DNA from: Roseateles amylovorans
GTDB lineage: Bacteria > Pseudomonadota > Gammaproteobacteria > Burkholderiales > Burkholderiaceae_C
Direction: 5' to 3'
DNA: 64,000 bases
Assembly: GCF_025398155.2 (NCBI RefSeq)
Contig: NZ_CP104562.2
Location: 2,976,001 to 3,040,000 of the forward strand
Positions 1 to 8,989 of this stretch are shown here, in pieces; position 1 is the stretch's first letter; each line of letters opens with the position of its first letter. The notes beneath the pieces were generated by a model. It did not search any database. It was given only the letters and a program-made list of their open reading frames with translations, and was not told the DNA's origin. The translations under genes were made by a program, and so were the position numbers.

Positions 1-35
1 CCCAGGCCGAAGCCGCCTGGCGCGGCGCCGGCACC

Positions 36-1907
36 TTGCCGGGTGGCCCGCTGATCGGACCCGCGGGTCCGGGCTCGACCACCTCGGTCGGACCGGGCCG
101 GGCGCCGTCGGCGGACATGCCGGTGCGCCAGGTTGGTCGGTACGAGATCCGTGAGCGGCTGGGCCGCGGCGGCATGGCCAGCGTGTTCAAGGCCCATGAC
201 CCCGGCATCGCGCGGGACGTGGCCATCAAGTTCCTGCATGCCTCGCTGTGCGAGGACGAGGAATACCGCGCCCGCTTCCTGCGCGAGGCGCGCGCGTCCG
301 GCGGCCTGTCGCATCCCAACATCGTCACCGTGCATGACGTGGGCGAGATCGACGGCCGTCCCTACATGGCCATGGAGCTGCTGGACGGCGAATCCCTGGC
401 CGATGTGCTCGAGCCCGGCAAGCCGCTGCCGGTGCGCGACACCGTGGTCATGGCCATCCAGCTGGCCCGGGCACTGGACTACTCGCACAAGCGGGGCATC
501 GTCCACCGGGACATCAAGCCCGGCAACATCGCCCGCTCGCGCGGCACGCTCGACATCAAGGTGATGGACTTCGGCATCGCCCACATGGAGTCGACCAAGG
601 GAGAGCAACGCACCCGGGTCGGCGATGTGCTGGGCACGCCGCAGTACATGTCGCCCGAGCAGATGAACGGCGAGAAGATCGACGGCCGCTCCGACCTGTT
701 CTCGGTCGGCATCGTGCTCTACCAGATGCTCACCGGCCAGCGCCCGTTCAGCGGCGACAGCGTGGTGAACCTGGCCTTGAAGATCGCCAAGGAAGACCCG
801 ACGCCGCTCAACAAGCTGCGTCCCGGCCTGCCGGCATCGTTGCGCCGGGTGGTCGACCGTTGCCTGGCCAAGGCGCCGGACGACCGCTTCCCCTCCGGCG
901 CCGATCTGGCCGATGCGCTCACCCGCGTGCTGGCCGAGCTCGACGAAGAGGCCGGCGCGGCCAACCGTCCGCGCATCATCCCGCTGCGGGTGAAGTGGAC
1001 CGCGATGATGGCGACCATCGTCGCGGTGGTCATGGCGGTGACCTGCACCATGATCATCCAGCGCCAATACGCCGCGATGATGCAGCAGGTGGCCGACACC
1101 GGCGCCGCGCTGTCGCGCTTCATCGGCGTGCAGAACGCGACACCCGCCCTGGGCGAAGACTGGGTCACGGTGGACGTGTCGCTGCAGGAGATCATGAAGA
1201 CGGGCGACTTCCAGAGCCTGACCATCTCCGACCGTGGCGGTGTGGTGCGCGCTTCCAGCGTGCCGGAAACCGTGGGGCGCACCTACCAGACGCCCGCCGG
1301 CGAAGTGCTTGGCGATCAAGGCGGGGTCAAGCGCACCCGCTATGTCGCCAACGGCGAGCCGGTGCTGGGCTTCGAGTCCAACATCCTCTATCAGGACAAG
1401 GTGGTGGGGCATCTCGCGCTGGCTCTGCGTGAGCGACCGCTCGAAACCGTGGCGCGCCTGTCCCGCACCCTGATGGCCGCCTTGGCGGTGATCACCGTGC
1501 TGGCGGTGGCGATTGCGATGTATGTCGTCGGCAACTGGTTCTCTCGGCCCATCAAGTTGATGAACGAGGCGCTGGGCGAGATCGCGCGCGGCCGCTATGG
1601 CTTCCGCATCCGCGAGCAGCGCAAGGATGAGTTCGGCCTGCTCTATGCCACCTTTGACCAGATGGCCCAGGCCCTGCAGGATCGTCAGGCCCTGGCCGCC
1701 GGTCAGGCCCGGCCCGACACCATCCGCACCACTGCCGCGCTGACGGCCGCCTCCCGCGACAAGACGACGTCGGGGGACGACAAGTCGCGCCGGTCCAGCC
1801 GGGACAAGGATGCCAAGGCGGACAAGTCGGCGGACAAGTCGGCGGACAAGTCCGACAAGTCCGAGCGGGCCGGCAAGTCCGACAAGCATGAGGGCAAGGG
1901 GTCGTGA
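36..1907 (+). CDS. ppkA: Membrane Ser/Thr protein kinase with HAMP sensor (T6SS PpkA-like)
   Basis: A eukaryotic-type protein kinase that probably phosphorylates the FHA partner TagH to switch on the T6SS. The kinase domain fills residues ~34-290: glycine loop GRGGMASV (~43), VAIK lysine (~65), catalytic loop HRDIKPGN (~157), DFG (~178) and GTPQYMSPEQ activation segment. A membrane segment follows (~321-343), then an extracytoplasmic region of ~130 residues, a second membrane segment (~478-498) and a HAMP-like linker with FSRPI. The tail is Lys/Asp/Ser-rich with DKSA repeats. The frame is open to the left edge, so the start is not certain: TTG at 36 is the first start in the window, but ATG at 117, just before the kinase domain, is also plausible. 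Its stop overlaps the next start (GTGA). The phosphatase PppA encoded at 8.1 kb is the expected antagonist. Confidence 0.88.
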   Translation: MPGGPLIGPAGPGSTTSVGPGRAPSADMPVRQVGRYEIRERLGRGGMASVFKAHDPGIARDVAIKFLHASLCEDEEYRARFLREARASGGLSHPNIVTVHDVGEIDGRPYMAMELLDGESLADVLEPGKPLPVRDTVVMAIQLARALDYSHKRGIVHRDIKPGNIARSRGTLDIKVMDFGIAHMESTKGEQRTRVGDVLGTPQYMSPEQMNGEKIDGRSDLFSVGIVLYQMLTGQRPFSGDSVVNLALKIAKEDPTPLNKLRPGLPASLRRVVDRCLAKAPDDRFPSGADLADALTRVLAELDEEAGAANRPRIIPLRVKWTAMMATIVAVVMAVTCTMIIQRQYAAMMQQVADTGAALSRFIGVQNATPALGEDWVTVDVSLQEIMKTGDFQSLTISDRGGVVRASSVPETVGRTYQTPAGEVLGDQGGVKRTRYVANGEPVLGFESNILYQDKVVGHLALALRERPLETVARLSRTLMAALAVITVLAVAIAMYVVGNWFSRPIKLMNEALGEIARGRYGFRIREQRKDEFGLLYATFDQMAQALQDRQALAAGQARPDTIRTTAALTAASRDKTTSGDDKSRRSSRDKDAKADKSADKSADKSDKSERAGKSDKHEGKGS

Positions 1908-2965
1908 ACGCTGCCATGACGAGATCCGCCGCACGCGGCGGCTGGAGCGCCATCGCCCTGGCGGCGCTGGTGGTGATGGCCGGTTGCACCACGCCGGCCG
2001 CGCCGCCGCCGGAGCCCACGCCGGTCGCGCCGACCGAGCCGAAGCTGCAAGGCGAGGTGGTTGCGCGCAATGAGCGGCTGCTGATCTATGTGCCGGCCAA
2101 TGGCGAGTCGCTGCGGGGCATTGCCGCCCGGTTGCTCGGCAACGAGGACCACGAGTGGCAGATCAGTGATGCCAATGGCGGGCTGAGCCGGGTCGATCCC
2201 GGCCAGCCGCTGGTCATTCCGCTCAAGCCGCTCAATCCGATGGGGGTGGTGCCCGGCAGCTATCAGACGGTCACCATCCTCTGCTATCACCGGGTGGGCA
2301 CCGTAGGCGGGAAGATGGCGGTCTCGCCGGCCAACTTCACCGCGCAGATGGAATGGCTGGCTCGCAACAACTACCGGGTGCTGCGGCTGGGGCAACTCAG
2401 CGGCTATCTGGAGGGGCGCGAGCCGCTGCCGCCGCGGTCGGTGGTGGTGACCTTCGACGATGGTTATGAATCGGTCTACCGCTACGCCTTCCCGGTGCTG
2501 CGCAAGCTCGGCCTGCCGGCGACGATGTTCGTCTACACCGACTTCATCGGTGCCGGTGATGCGCTGAGCTGGTCACAGCTGCAGGAGATGGCGTCTTCCG
2601 GCGTCATGGACATCCAGTCGCATTCCAAGAGCCACCGCAACCTGATCGAGCGCGCGGCGGGCGAGGGCGATGAGCGCTACGCCAAGAACCTGGAGCTGGA
2701 AACCGCCGGCCCGCGGGACCTGCTGGAGAAGCGGCTGCCGGTGCAGGTGCGGCACTACGCTTACCCCTACGGTGATGCGAATGAGCAGGTGCTGGACACG
2801 CTCACGCGTCAGAAATACAGCTTGGCGGTCACTGTCAACCCTGGCGGCAACGCCTTCTTTGCGCAGCCGCTGATGCTGCGCCGCACCATGATTTTTGGCG
2901 ACCACGATCTCGAGGCCTTCAAGGCCCGTCTGCAAAGCAGCCGCCGCATCGGACCCACGCCATGA
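1904..2965 (+). CDS. Polysaccharide deacetylase lipoprotein with LysM-like domain
   Basis: A predicted outer-membrane or periplasmic lipoprotein that removes acetyl groups from a polysaccharide, perhaps peptidoglycan. The N-terminus is a signal peptide ending in a lipobox (VMAGC). A proline-rich linker leads to a LysM-like segment around residues 60-110 (NGESLRGIAARLLG, then a PGQPLVIP ending). The NodB-type catalytic domain carries TFDDGY (~183-188) and the HSKSH metal-binding motif (~225). The GTG start overlaps the kinase stop by four bases; an ATG four codons downstream is an alternative. Its stop overlaps the start of the TPR lipoprotein (ATGA), so the three genes look like one translationally coupled operon. 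Sitting in a T6SS locus, it may remodel the wall for assembly of the secretion machine; that role is an inference. Confidence 0.85.
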   Translation: MNAAMTRSAARGGWSAIALAALVVMAGCTTPAAPPPEPTPVAPTEPKLQGEVVARNERLLIYVPANGESLRGIAARLLGNEDHEWQISDANGGLSRVDPGQPLVIPLKPLNPMGVVPGSYQTVTILCYHRVGTVGGKMAVSPANFTAQMEWLARNNYRVLRLGQLSGYLEGREPLPPRSVVVTFDDGYESVYRYAFPVLRKLGLPATMFVYTDFIGAGDALSWSQLQEMASSGVMDIQSHSKSHRNLIERAAGEGDERYAKNLELETAGPRDLLEKRLPVQVRHYAYPYGDANEQVLDTLTRQKYSLAVTVNPGGNAFFAQPLMLRRTMIFGDHDLEAFKARLQSSRRIGPTP

Positions 2966-3918
2966 CCCGTCAGGCAACGATGACGCCGGGCCGTTGGTTC
3001 ACCCCAGCGGCTACGCTGGTGGTAGCGATGGTGCTGGCCGGCTGCAGCACATTGCCGCCCCCGAATGCGGACGGCACAGCGCGCGATACCGCGCCCGTGG
3101 CCAAGGGGCCGGTGGGTGCCTTCGAGGCCGCCCACCTGCAACGTGCGCAGGACATGGAGAAGCAGGGCCAACTGGCCGAGGCTGCGCTGAGCTGGGAGGT
3201 GCTGACCCTGCTGCGTCCCGACAACGCCAGCTACCGTGACAGCCAGGCCGCGCTGCGCAAGCAGATCGAGACCGCGGTGGCCGATCGGCTGCAACGCGGC
3301 CAGCAGGCCCAGAAGAAGGGCGACCTGGAAGGCGCCAGCAACCAGTACCTGACGGCACTGGCCCTGCAGCCCGACAACGCCCCCGCCGCCGAGGCGCTGC
3401 GGGCCATCGAGAAAGAGCGCAACCGCCGCACCTACCTCGGGACGCCGTCGCGCATCACCTTGCGGCGCGGCACCACGGACGGAGCAGCGCCCAAGGCCGC
3501 GGCCGCGCCGAAGGCCGGCGCCAAGGTGGCGGCAGGCGCTGCGGCGGCCACCCCATCGACCGTCGCGCCCGCGGCGGCGGGCGCCGATCGCAATGAGCTG
3601 GAGCACATCGCGATGCTCTCGGCCCAGGGCGAAGTGGATGAGGCGATCGCGCAACTGGAAAAGCGGTCCGCGCAGGACAAGCGCGATCCATCCGCCCGTC
3701 GCCTGCTGGCCGACCTCTATGTGCGCAAGGCCGAGCGGGTCGCGACGACCGATCGGACCGGCGGCATCAACTGGCTGCAGAAGTGCCTGAAGATCGATCC
3801 CAAGCATGCGCGGGCCACCACGCTGATGCGGCAGTGGATCGATGCGTCCGCCGGGCCGGCCACCGCCAGCGGTGGCGGCGGCACGGGCGTGGCGACGACC
3901 AAACAGAACAAGCGCTGA
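2962..3918 (+). CDS. TPR-repeat lipoprotein
   Basis: A 318-residue lipoprotein: signal peptide with lipobox (VLAGC), then helical tetratricopeptide-like repeats in two blocks. The first block (~50-155) contains AAHLQRAQDMEKQGQLAEAA and ASNQYLTALALQPDN; an Ala/Pro/Lys linker (~165-205) follows; the second block (~210-300) contains GEVDEAIAQLEKRS and LQKCLKIDPKHARA. TPR proteins act as scaffolds, so it may hold periplasmic T6SS-associated parts, but no specific partner is visible. It overlaps the deacetylase gene by four bases. The C-terminus is Gly/Lys-rich and probably disordered. Confidence 0.8.
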   Translation: MTRQATMTPGRWFTPAATLVVAMVLAGCSTLPPPNADGTARDTAPVAKGPVGAFEAAHLQRAQDMEKQGQLAEAALSWEVLTLLRPDNASYRDSQAALRKQIETAVADRLQRGQQAQKKGDLEGASNQYLTALALQPDNAPAAEALRAIEKERNRRTYLGTPSRITLRRGTTDGAAPKAAAAPKAGAKVAAGAAAATPSTVAPAAAGADRNELEHIAMLSAQGEVDEAIAQLEKRSAQDKRDPSARRLLADLYVRKAERVATTDRTGGINWLQKCLKIDPKHARATTLMRQWIDASAGPATASGGGGTGVATTKQNKR

Positions 3919-3970
3919 GGTCCGGCGGCCAGGCGGCAGAACGGCCGGGCGGCAAAGCCACAACGCGGCC

Positions 3971-4014
3971 GAGTCGCCGGAGTCGCCAATTCGCCGAGCG
4001 GTCAAGTCGCCGAG
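3971..4014. repeat. Short imperfect repeat of GTCGCC
   Basis: Four spaced copies of an (A)GTCGCC(G) word lie between two convergent genes. No hairpin with a T-tract is visible. It is one of several period 7-12 arrays in intergenic DNA of this window. Confidence 0.45.
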
Positions 4015-4033
4015 CCGGCCATCGGCCGGAGGC

Positions 4034-4456
4034 TCAGGGCGTTTCCGGCGGATCGACCTGGGTGGGCGCGAAACCGTGGTCACCGGCATCGCCGTCGTCC
4101 AGCGCCATGGCGGGCTGGCGCTGATCGTTTTGCGCCAGCATCCTCTCCACCTCCAGCACGCTGGGGCGGGCCGCGGGCGGCGCAGCTGGTTCCGGTACCA
4201 CGGGGATGAACGGCTCCCGGCGGCGGACGCGGTCGGCGGTCAGGCGCAGGGTGGCCATCTCCACCTGCATCTGCTCGATCTGGCGCCGAGCCTGGGTGTT
4301 TTGCTGATCCAGCAGGTCGCGAGAGGCGCGGATGCGGTCAGCGGCCCGCTGCACGACCGAAAGCCGTCGTGACCACTGCCAACTGGCGCCGGCAATGCCC
4401 AACGCCACACCGGCCAGCGAGCCGGCGATGGCCATCCAGGGCTGCAGGTTGTTCAT
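4034..4456 (-). CDS. Small membrane-anchored coiled-coil protein
   Basis: A 140-residue protein of unknown function. It opens with one membrane segment (WMAIAGSLAGVALGIAGASW, residues ~7-26), followed by a charged helix of coiled-coil character (~30-80, rich in R, Q, E and L) and a Pro/Ala-rich C-terminus. The start was set at the ATG at 4456 because a good Shine-Dalgarno (GGAGG) precedes it; a longer reading frame to 4648 has no such signal and looks non-coding. It is oriented like the LysM lipoprotein upstream but separated from it by a terminator and ~380 bp, so it is probably transcribed on its own. The T6SS link is by neighbourhood only. Confidence 0.65.
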   Translation of the reverse strand: MNNLQPWMAIAGSLAGVALGIAGASWQWSRRLSVVQRAADRIRASRDLLDQQNTQARRQIEQMQVEMATLRLTADRVRRREPFIPVVPEPAAPPAARPSVLEVERMLAQNDQRQPAMALDDGDAGDHGFAPTQVDPPETP

Positions 4457-4838
4457 GTGCTGTCCTCCAGGGCCGTATCGGCCTCCCCCAAGCTGTTTCT
4501 TCTTTGACCCATCGGCGGGGTCGGCCCCGTGCCCGTGCCCACGGCGTGAGCAGTCGTGTGCAGGTGTGTGCCACGTAAGCAGGCGCGAATGTACTGGGGA
4601 GTGCGAAGACCGACCAGTAGGAAAGCCCTCTAAAGTGGGGCCGCCCAAACGGCTTCGTTAAATTGCCACAACGCTGTGGTGGCGGCCGATCCCGGCATTC
4701 GGCCAGGGCCGTGCACGAATGCACCAAAACAAAACGCCGACCGTCTGACGACAGGTCGGCGTGGGCACGAAACCGGCGCGCGAGGCGCCAATCCGGTGAG
4801 CTGGCGGGGGCCGCCAGCGGGTTCAGGCGATTAGCCGG
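4457..4838. other. Intergenic region with a minus-strand terminator
   Basis: 382 bp between two minus-strand genes. It holds the terminator at 4726-4761 and presumably the promoter of the small coiled-coil protein gene. A weak stem (CCACA/TGTGG) lies near 4667. No convincing ORF or RNA gene was seen. Confidence 0.5.
4726..4761 (-). terminator. Rho-independent terminator of the LysM lipoprotein gene
   Basis: Read on the minus strand, an 8-bp perfect stem (CGCCGACC / GGTCGGCG) with an 11-nt loop is followed by TTTTGTTTT. It lies about 80 bp past the stop of the LysM lipoprotein gene. Confidence 0.8.
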
Positions 4839-5810
4839 TCACTTCAGCTGATCCATCCGCTGTTTCAACTGAATGGCCTTCTGGCGCTCGAGCTTGGCCA
4901 CTTCGTTGTTCGGATCCAACTCCAGCACGTTGTCCCAGGCGCGGATCGAGCCGGCCAGGTCCTGCTTGGCGAAGGAGGTGCGGGCCTGCACCGTGTAGCG
5001 GTCCATCAGGCGCTTGCGCACGGCATCCACCTTGGCTTGCGCCCCGGGATGGTCGGTGGCTGCGGCACGGCGGTAGTCGTCCAGGGCGCGATCCAGGCGA
5101 CCGGCCTTCTCGTTGGCTTCACCGTTTTTCATTGCACGCTCGGCCGGGCTCAGCTCGACGGCGGGCGGGGGCGCGGGCGGCGTGGCCACTGGGGGCGTCG
5201 GCGTGGCGACGGGCGGCTGGGCAACGGGGGGCGGGGTCTTGTCCGCACCGCGGGCCGGGGTGCGCGGGGGTGCCGGGTCCAGCGAACCGGGTGGGGGCGC
5301 CTTGCCCGGCACGCGCAGCACCTGGCCGCCGGCGACTTGGCGCGGCACCTTGATGTCGTTGTAGCGCGCCAGGATGTAGAACGAGTAGATGTCGCCCATG
5401 AAGCGGCCGGCGATGCGCGAGAGCGTGTCGTTCGGGCGCACCGTGTAGGCGAAGGATTCACGGCCGAGCATGGCCACCGGGTCGCCGGTGATCTGGCGCA
5501 TCAGGCTGTTGGCCAGCTTGTTGGCCGGATCCAGGGCCAGGGCGCGCTGCAGTTCGGCACGGGCCTGGTCTTCCTGGCCGGCTTCCAGCATGTCGATCGA
5601 TGACATCGCCATCTTCTGCGCCTGCACTTGCTGGGCCGGCGTGGGCGGCGGCGGAGGCGGCGGTTCGGGCGGCGGCGCCACCGGCTCGGACGCGGGCGGT
5701 TCCGGCGGAGCGGGGGGCGGCTTGACCGGCTGAGGCGCGCAAGCGGCGATCAGCAGTGTCAAGAGAAGGGGGGCAGCAGTGCGCAGGGGAAATTTCGACA
5801 TCGGCATCAA
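4839..5810 (-). CDS. LysM-domain lipoprotein with TPR-like ends
   Basis: A 323-residue lipoprotein with a signal peptide and lipobox (LIAAC), then a very proline/glutamate-rich linker (~27-58). Next come a TPR-like pair (~65-110, ELQRALALDPANKLANSLM), a LysM-type module (~120-168: YTVRPNDTLSRIAGRFMGD through GGQVLRVPG), another Pro/Ala linker and a second TPR-like region (~230-320). LysM binds peptidoglycan glycan strands, so it should tie a complex to the cell wall. Similar LysM/TPR lipoproteins occur in betaproteobacterial T6SS loci (recollection). It is divergent from tagH and ends at a strong terminator. The start could be ATG at 5810 or at the nearby downstream ATGs. Confidence 0.82.
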   Translation of the reverse strand: MMPMSKFPLRTAAPLLLTLLIAACAPQPVKPPPAPPEPPASEPVAPPPEPPPPPPPTPAQQVQAQKMAMSSIDMLEAGQEDQARAELQRALALDPANKLANSLMRQITGDPVAMLGRESFAYTVRPNDTLSRIAGRFMGDIYSFYILARYNDIKVPRQVAGGQVLRVPGKAPPPGSLDPAPPRTPARGADKTPPPVAQPPVATPTPPVATPPAPPPAVELSPAERAMKNGEANEKAGRLDRALDDYRRAAATDHPGAQAKVDAVRKRLMDRYTVQARTSFAKQDLAGSIRAWDNVLELDPNNEVAKLERQKAIQLKQRMDQLK

Positions 5811-5954
5811 CAGGCAGACTCGATTCGAGCCGTCGCAGTATGAGACATAAGGAAGCGACCGGCAGATGACTTTCGTTCATTGAAGCCTGCCCGCCGAGGC
5901 GCAACCATGCTGGGGCTCATTCTCCCCCGCCAAGGCACGCCAAAGGCCGAAAAC

Positions 5955-8087
5955 ATGTCTCTCACCCTGCGCGCGGTGTCGCTCAACGACCTGCCACTCA
6001 CGCAGCCCATCACCGCGCAATTCGGCGCGCAAGGCGGCACGATCGGCCGCGCCGACCAGAACACGCTCGCGCTGCCCGACCCGGAGCGCCACATTTCGCG
6101 CCAGCAGGCGGAGATCCGAGTGGGGGGCGCCGGCTACCTGATCAGCAACATCGGCAGCGCCAATCCGATCACCGTGGCGGGCCAACCGCTGCATCAAGGC
6201 CAGACCCTACCGTTGCGCCACCGCGACGAAGTGCGCATCGGCGGCTACCTGTTACAGGTCAGCGATGACGGCCAGGAGGCCGACACGAACATTGGCGCCG
6301 GATCACGACCCGTTGCGCCGCCGGCGCCTTCCGTCGCCCCCGGCATGCAAGGTCGCGGCCCGGCGCCCGCACCCGGCGGCTTCGATCCGCTGGCCGGCAA
6401 TCCCTTCGACGGCCTGGCCGGCTTCGGCCTGGGGCCGGGCGGCGGCGGCGTGAGCGCCAATTCCTCGTCCGGCATGACGGGCAGCAATCCCTTTGCCGAC
6501 CTGCTGGGCGGTGCACCGGTCTCCGCCCCGACTGCCGCGCCGGCGATGTCCGCCTTCGGCCAGACTCATCTCGCCGCACCGCCGCCCGCGCCGGCAACGA
6601 ATCCGGGCATGGGGCTGCTGCCGGATGATTTCGATCCGTTTGCACCGCCCCCGGCGCCTGCGTCCGCCCGGTCAACGGGCCCCGCGCCATCGCCGTTCGA
6701 TCGGCCATCCAGCGCGGCGACGCCGAGCGCCGATCCCTTCGGCGCCTCGTTCGGCACACCGGTGGGCGCGGCCTCGCCGGCTGGCGCGCCGTTCCAGCAT
6801 CCGTTCGACGCGCCCCGCTCGGCGCCCGCACCGCGACCTGCGCAACAGGGCGCTTTCGGCGATTTGGGTCTGGGCGGTGGCGGGGCATTTGCCGATCTAA
6901 TCCCGAGCGAAGGCTCGGGGGGCGGCTCCATTGACGATCTGTTCGGGCTGAAGCCCGGCGCCGGCAGCGGTGGCGATCCGCTGGCCGGTTTCATGGCGGA
7001 AGCCGCGAAATCGGTGCGGGACAGCGCCAACCAGACCATGCCGTCGGACCCGCTGGCTCTGTTCGGCCTGCCCGGTACGGCGCCGACGCACAGCGAGCCC
7101 AGCACGCCCGCGCTGCCGGACCACACTTCGGCGCTGAATGCGTCCTTCCGTCCGCCAGAGGTGCGGCGGCCCTCGCCACCGGCCGAGGCGCCGGTCGCGC
7201 CCACGGTGCCGGCCATGACCGCCCCGGCGGCGGCGATTCCCGCACACGATCCGCTGGCTGACTTTGTGGCCACCGTGCCGCCACCGCTGGAGCCGGCGAT
7301 GGTGATGCCGTCTCCGGCCGTGGCGACGCCACCGGTCGCGCCGGTGGCGCCTCCGGTGGCCGCTGCGGTGGCTGCGCCGGCTGCGTTCGTTCCTCCCGCC
7401 TCCGCAGCAGTTGCGCCGCCGCCGATGGTGGCGCCGCCGGCCGCCACCGCCGCGGTGCCGTCCGCCGCTGCCGGCGCGCAGGCCGACACTGCCGCGCTGT
7501 GGAATGCATTCTGCGAAGGCGCGGGGCTGCGTTTCGAGCCGCCGCAGGGTCTGAATCCGGACCTGATGCGGGTGATCGGGCAACTGCTGCATTCGTCGGT
7601 GGATGGTGCGCTGCAGATGATGGCGGTGCGTGCGGCCACCAAGCATGAGCTGCGGGCCCAGGTCACCGTGATTCGTTCGCGGGACAACAATCCGCTGAAG
7701 TTCTCGCCCGATGCGCAATCGGCGATGGAGCAGCTGTTGCAGCCTCCGGTGCGGGGTTTCCTGCCGGGACCGGCGGCGATGGCGGATGCGATGCATGACC
7801 TGGTGGGCCACACCATCGGTACCATGGCCGGCACCCGTGCGGCGCTGGAGGGCGTGCTGTCGCGCTTCAAGCCGGAGATGCTGGAATCCAAGCTGACCAG
7901 CCGTTCCATGCTGGACAGCGTGCTCACGCTCAACCGAAAGGCCAAGCTCTGGGAGCTTTACCTGACGCACTTCGAATCGATCCGCGAAGAGGCCCAGGAA
8001 GACTTCCACAACCTGTTCGGCAAGGCTTTCCTGGAGGCCTATGAAGAACAGCTCGAACGATTGAATCAACGCAAGAGCGCGGCCTGA
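5955..8087 (+). CDS. tagH: T6SS-associated FHA domain protein TagH (ImpI family)
   Basis: A cytoplasmic phosphothreonine-reading regulator of T6SS assembly, the expected substrate or partner of the PpkA-like kinase. From the ATG at 5955 it is 710 residues. An FHA domain occupies ~25-95 (GRADQN, then ERHISRQQAEI, then the GQPLHQG and DEVRIGGYLLQV strands). A very long Pro/Ala/Gly-rich low-complexity linker spans ~100-510. The C-terminal ImpI/VasC-type helical domain (~510-705) starts near LWNAFCEGAGLRF. The frame stays open further upstream (TTG 5880, ATG 5907), but FHA proteins of this type begin just before the first strand, which favours MSLTLRAVSL at 5955. PppA follows after 22 bp, so the two are probably cotranscribed. 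Confidence 0.86.
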   Translation: MSLTLRAVSLNDLPLTQPITAQFGAQGGTIGRADQNTLALPDPERHISRQQAEIRVGGAGYLISNIGSANPITVAGQPLHQGQTLPLRHRDEVRIGGYLLQVSDDGQEADTNIGAGSRPVAPPAPSVAPGMQGRGPAPAPGGFDPLAGNPFDGLAGFGLGPGGGGVSANSSSGMTGSNPFADLLGGAPVSAPTAAPAMSAFGQTHLAAPPPAPATNPGMGLLPDDFDPFAPPPAPASARSTGPAPSPFDRPSSAATPSADPFGASFGTPVGAASPAGAPFQHPFDAPRSAPAPRPAQQGAFGDLGLGGGGAFADLIPSEGSGGGSIDDLFGLKPGAGSGGDPLAGFMAEAAKSVRDSANQTMPSDPLALFGLPGTAPTHSEPSTPALPDHTSALNASFRPPEVRRPSPPAEAPVAPTVPAMTAPAAAIPAHDPLADFVATVPPPLEPAMVMPSPAVATPPVAPVAPPVAAAVAAPAAFVPPASAAVAPPPMVAPPAATAAVPSAAAGAQADTAALWNAFCEGAGLRFEPPQGLNPDLMRVIGQLLHSSVDGALQMMAVRAATKHELRAQVTVIRSRDNNPLKFSPDAQSAMEQLLQPPVRGFLPGPAAMADAMHDLVGHTIGTMAGTRAALEGVLSRFKPEMLESKLTSRSMLDSVLTLNRKAKLWELYLTHFESIREEAQEDFHNLFGKAFLEAYEEQLERLNQRKSAA

Positions 8088-8109
8088 CGCGCCCGGTCCT
8101 CAAAAGAAC

Positions 8110-8961
8110 ATGCTCAAGATCCGCGTTGCGGCCTGCAGCGAGCGTGGCCAACGGGCCACCAATGAAGATGCCCTGGTCGCCCATGAGAACGGCCCGGGCT
8201 GGTATGCCGTGCTCGCCGACGGCGCGGGCGGCCACCGCAATGGCGCGGAGGCCGCGCGTCGCGCGATCCACCGCATGCAGCTCAGCCTGGGCGACGCGAC
8301 CTTGCCCTGGCGCCCGGAGCTGCTGACCGACGCGGTGCTGGCGGCGCATGACGATGTGCGCCGTGGCATCGACGCCGCAGGTCGGGACCGCATGCACACC
8401 ACGCTGGTGGCACTGTGCGTGGATGCGCAGCGGAACTTTGCGCTCTGGACCCATGTCGGCGATTCACGGCTGTACCGCTTGCGGCGCGGCGGCATCGACA
8501 TGGTGACGAACGACGACAGCGTCGTTCAGCGCCTGATCGATGCCGGCCTGATCACGCCCGCGCAGGCGGAGGACCATCCGCACAAGAACCACCTGGTGGC
8601 GGCGCTGGGCATCGACGACGATCTTGAGCCGCACACCAGCCGGGTGGAGCCGCTGGAGGATGGCGATGTCTTCCTGCTGTGCAGTGACGGCTGGTGGGCC
8701 ACGGCCGGCGAAACGGTGATTCCCGACACGCTGCGCCTGGCCCCGAATCCCGAGGCGTGGCTGGACGCGATGCGCCTGGCCATCGAGGCGCGCGACCTGC
8801 CGAATCAGGACAACTTCAGCGCGATCGCTGTGTGGGTGGGCGAATCCGTGGGGGCGCCGAAGGACTCGGAGCTGCCGACGGTGGCCCGACCGGCCGTGGC
8901 TCAGGAGACCGCGCCGGTTGAGGATGATGACGATGAGAGCACGCGGCGCATGCCGCTGTGA
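8110..8961 (+). CDS. pppA: PP2C-family Ser/Thr phosphatase (T6SS PppA/Stp1)
   Basis: Reverses kinase phosphorylation in the T6SS threonine phosphorylation pathway. The 283-residue protein has the PP2C signature motifs in order: TNEDA (~17), ADGAGGH (~36), a GDSRLYRLR segment (~117), a CSDGWW segment (~193) and QDNFSAIAVW (~234). These supply the aspartates that bind the two metal ions. A short acidic tail follows. It sits 22 bp after tagH in the same direction; the kinase gene is in the same locus, forming the usual kinase-phosphatase-FHA set. Confidence 0.9.
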   Translation: MLKIRVAACSERGQRATNEDALVAHENGPGWYAVLADGAGGHRNGAEAARRAIHRMQLSLGDATLPWRPELLTDAVLAAHDDVRRGIDAAGRDRMHTTLVALCVDAQRNFALWTHVGDSRLYRLRRGGIDMVTNDDSVVQRLIDAGLITPAQAEDHPHKNHLVAALGIDDDLEPHTSRVEPLEDGDVFLLCSDGWWATAGETVIPDTLRLAPNPEAWLDAMRLAIEARDLPNQDNFSAIAVWVGESVGAPKDSELPTVARPAVAQETAPVEDDDDESTRRMPL

Positions 8962-8973
8962 GGCGTGAGGTGG

Positions 8974-8989
8974 GGCGTCGTGAGACGCC
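8974..8989. terminator. Hairpin between convergent genes, possible bidirectional terminator
   Basis: GGCGTC-GTGA-GACGCC is a perfect 6-bp stem with a 4-nt loop, between the pppA stop and the stop of the opposing NTF2-like gene. It has only a very short T-run, so termination activity is an inference. Confidence 0.4.
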
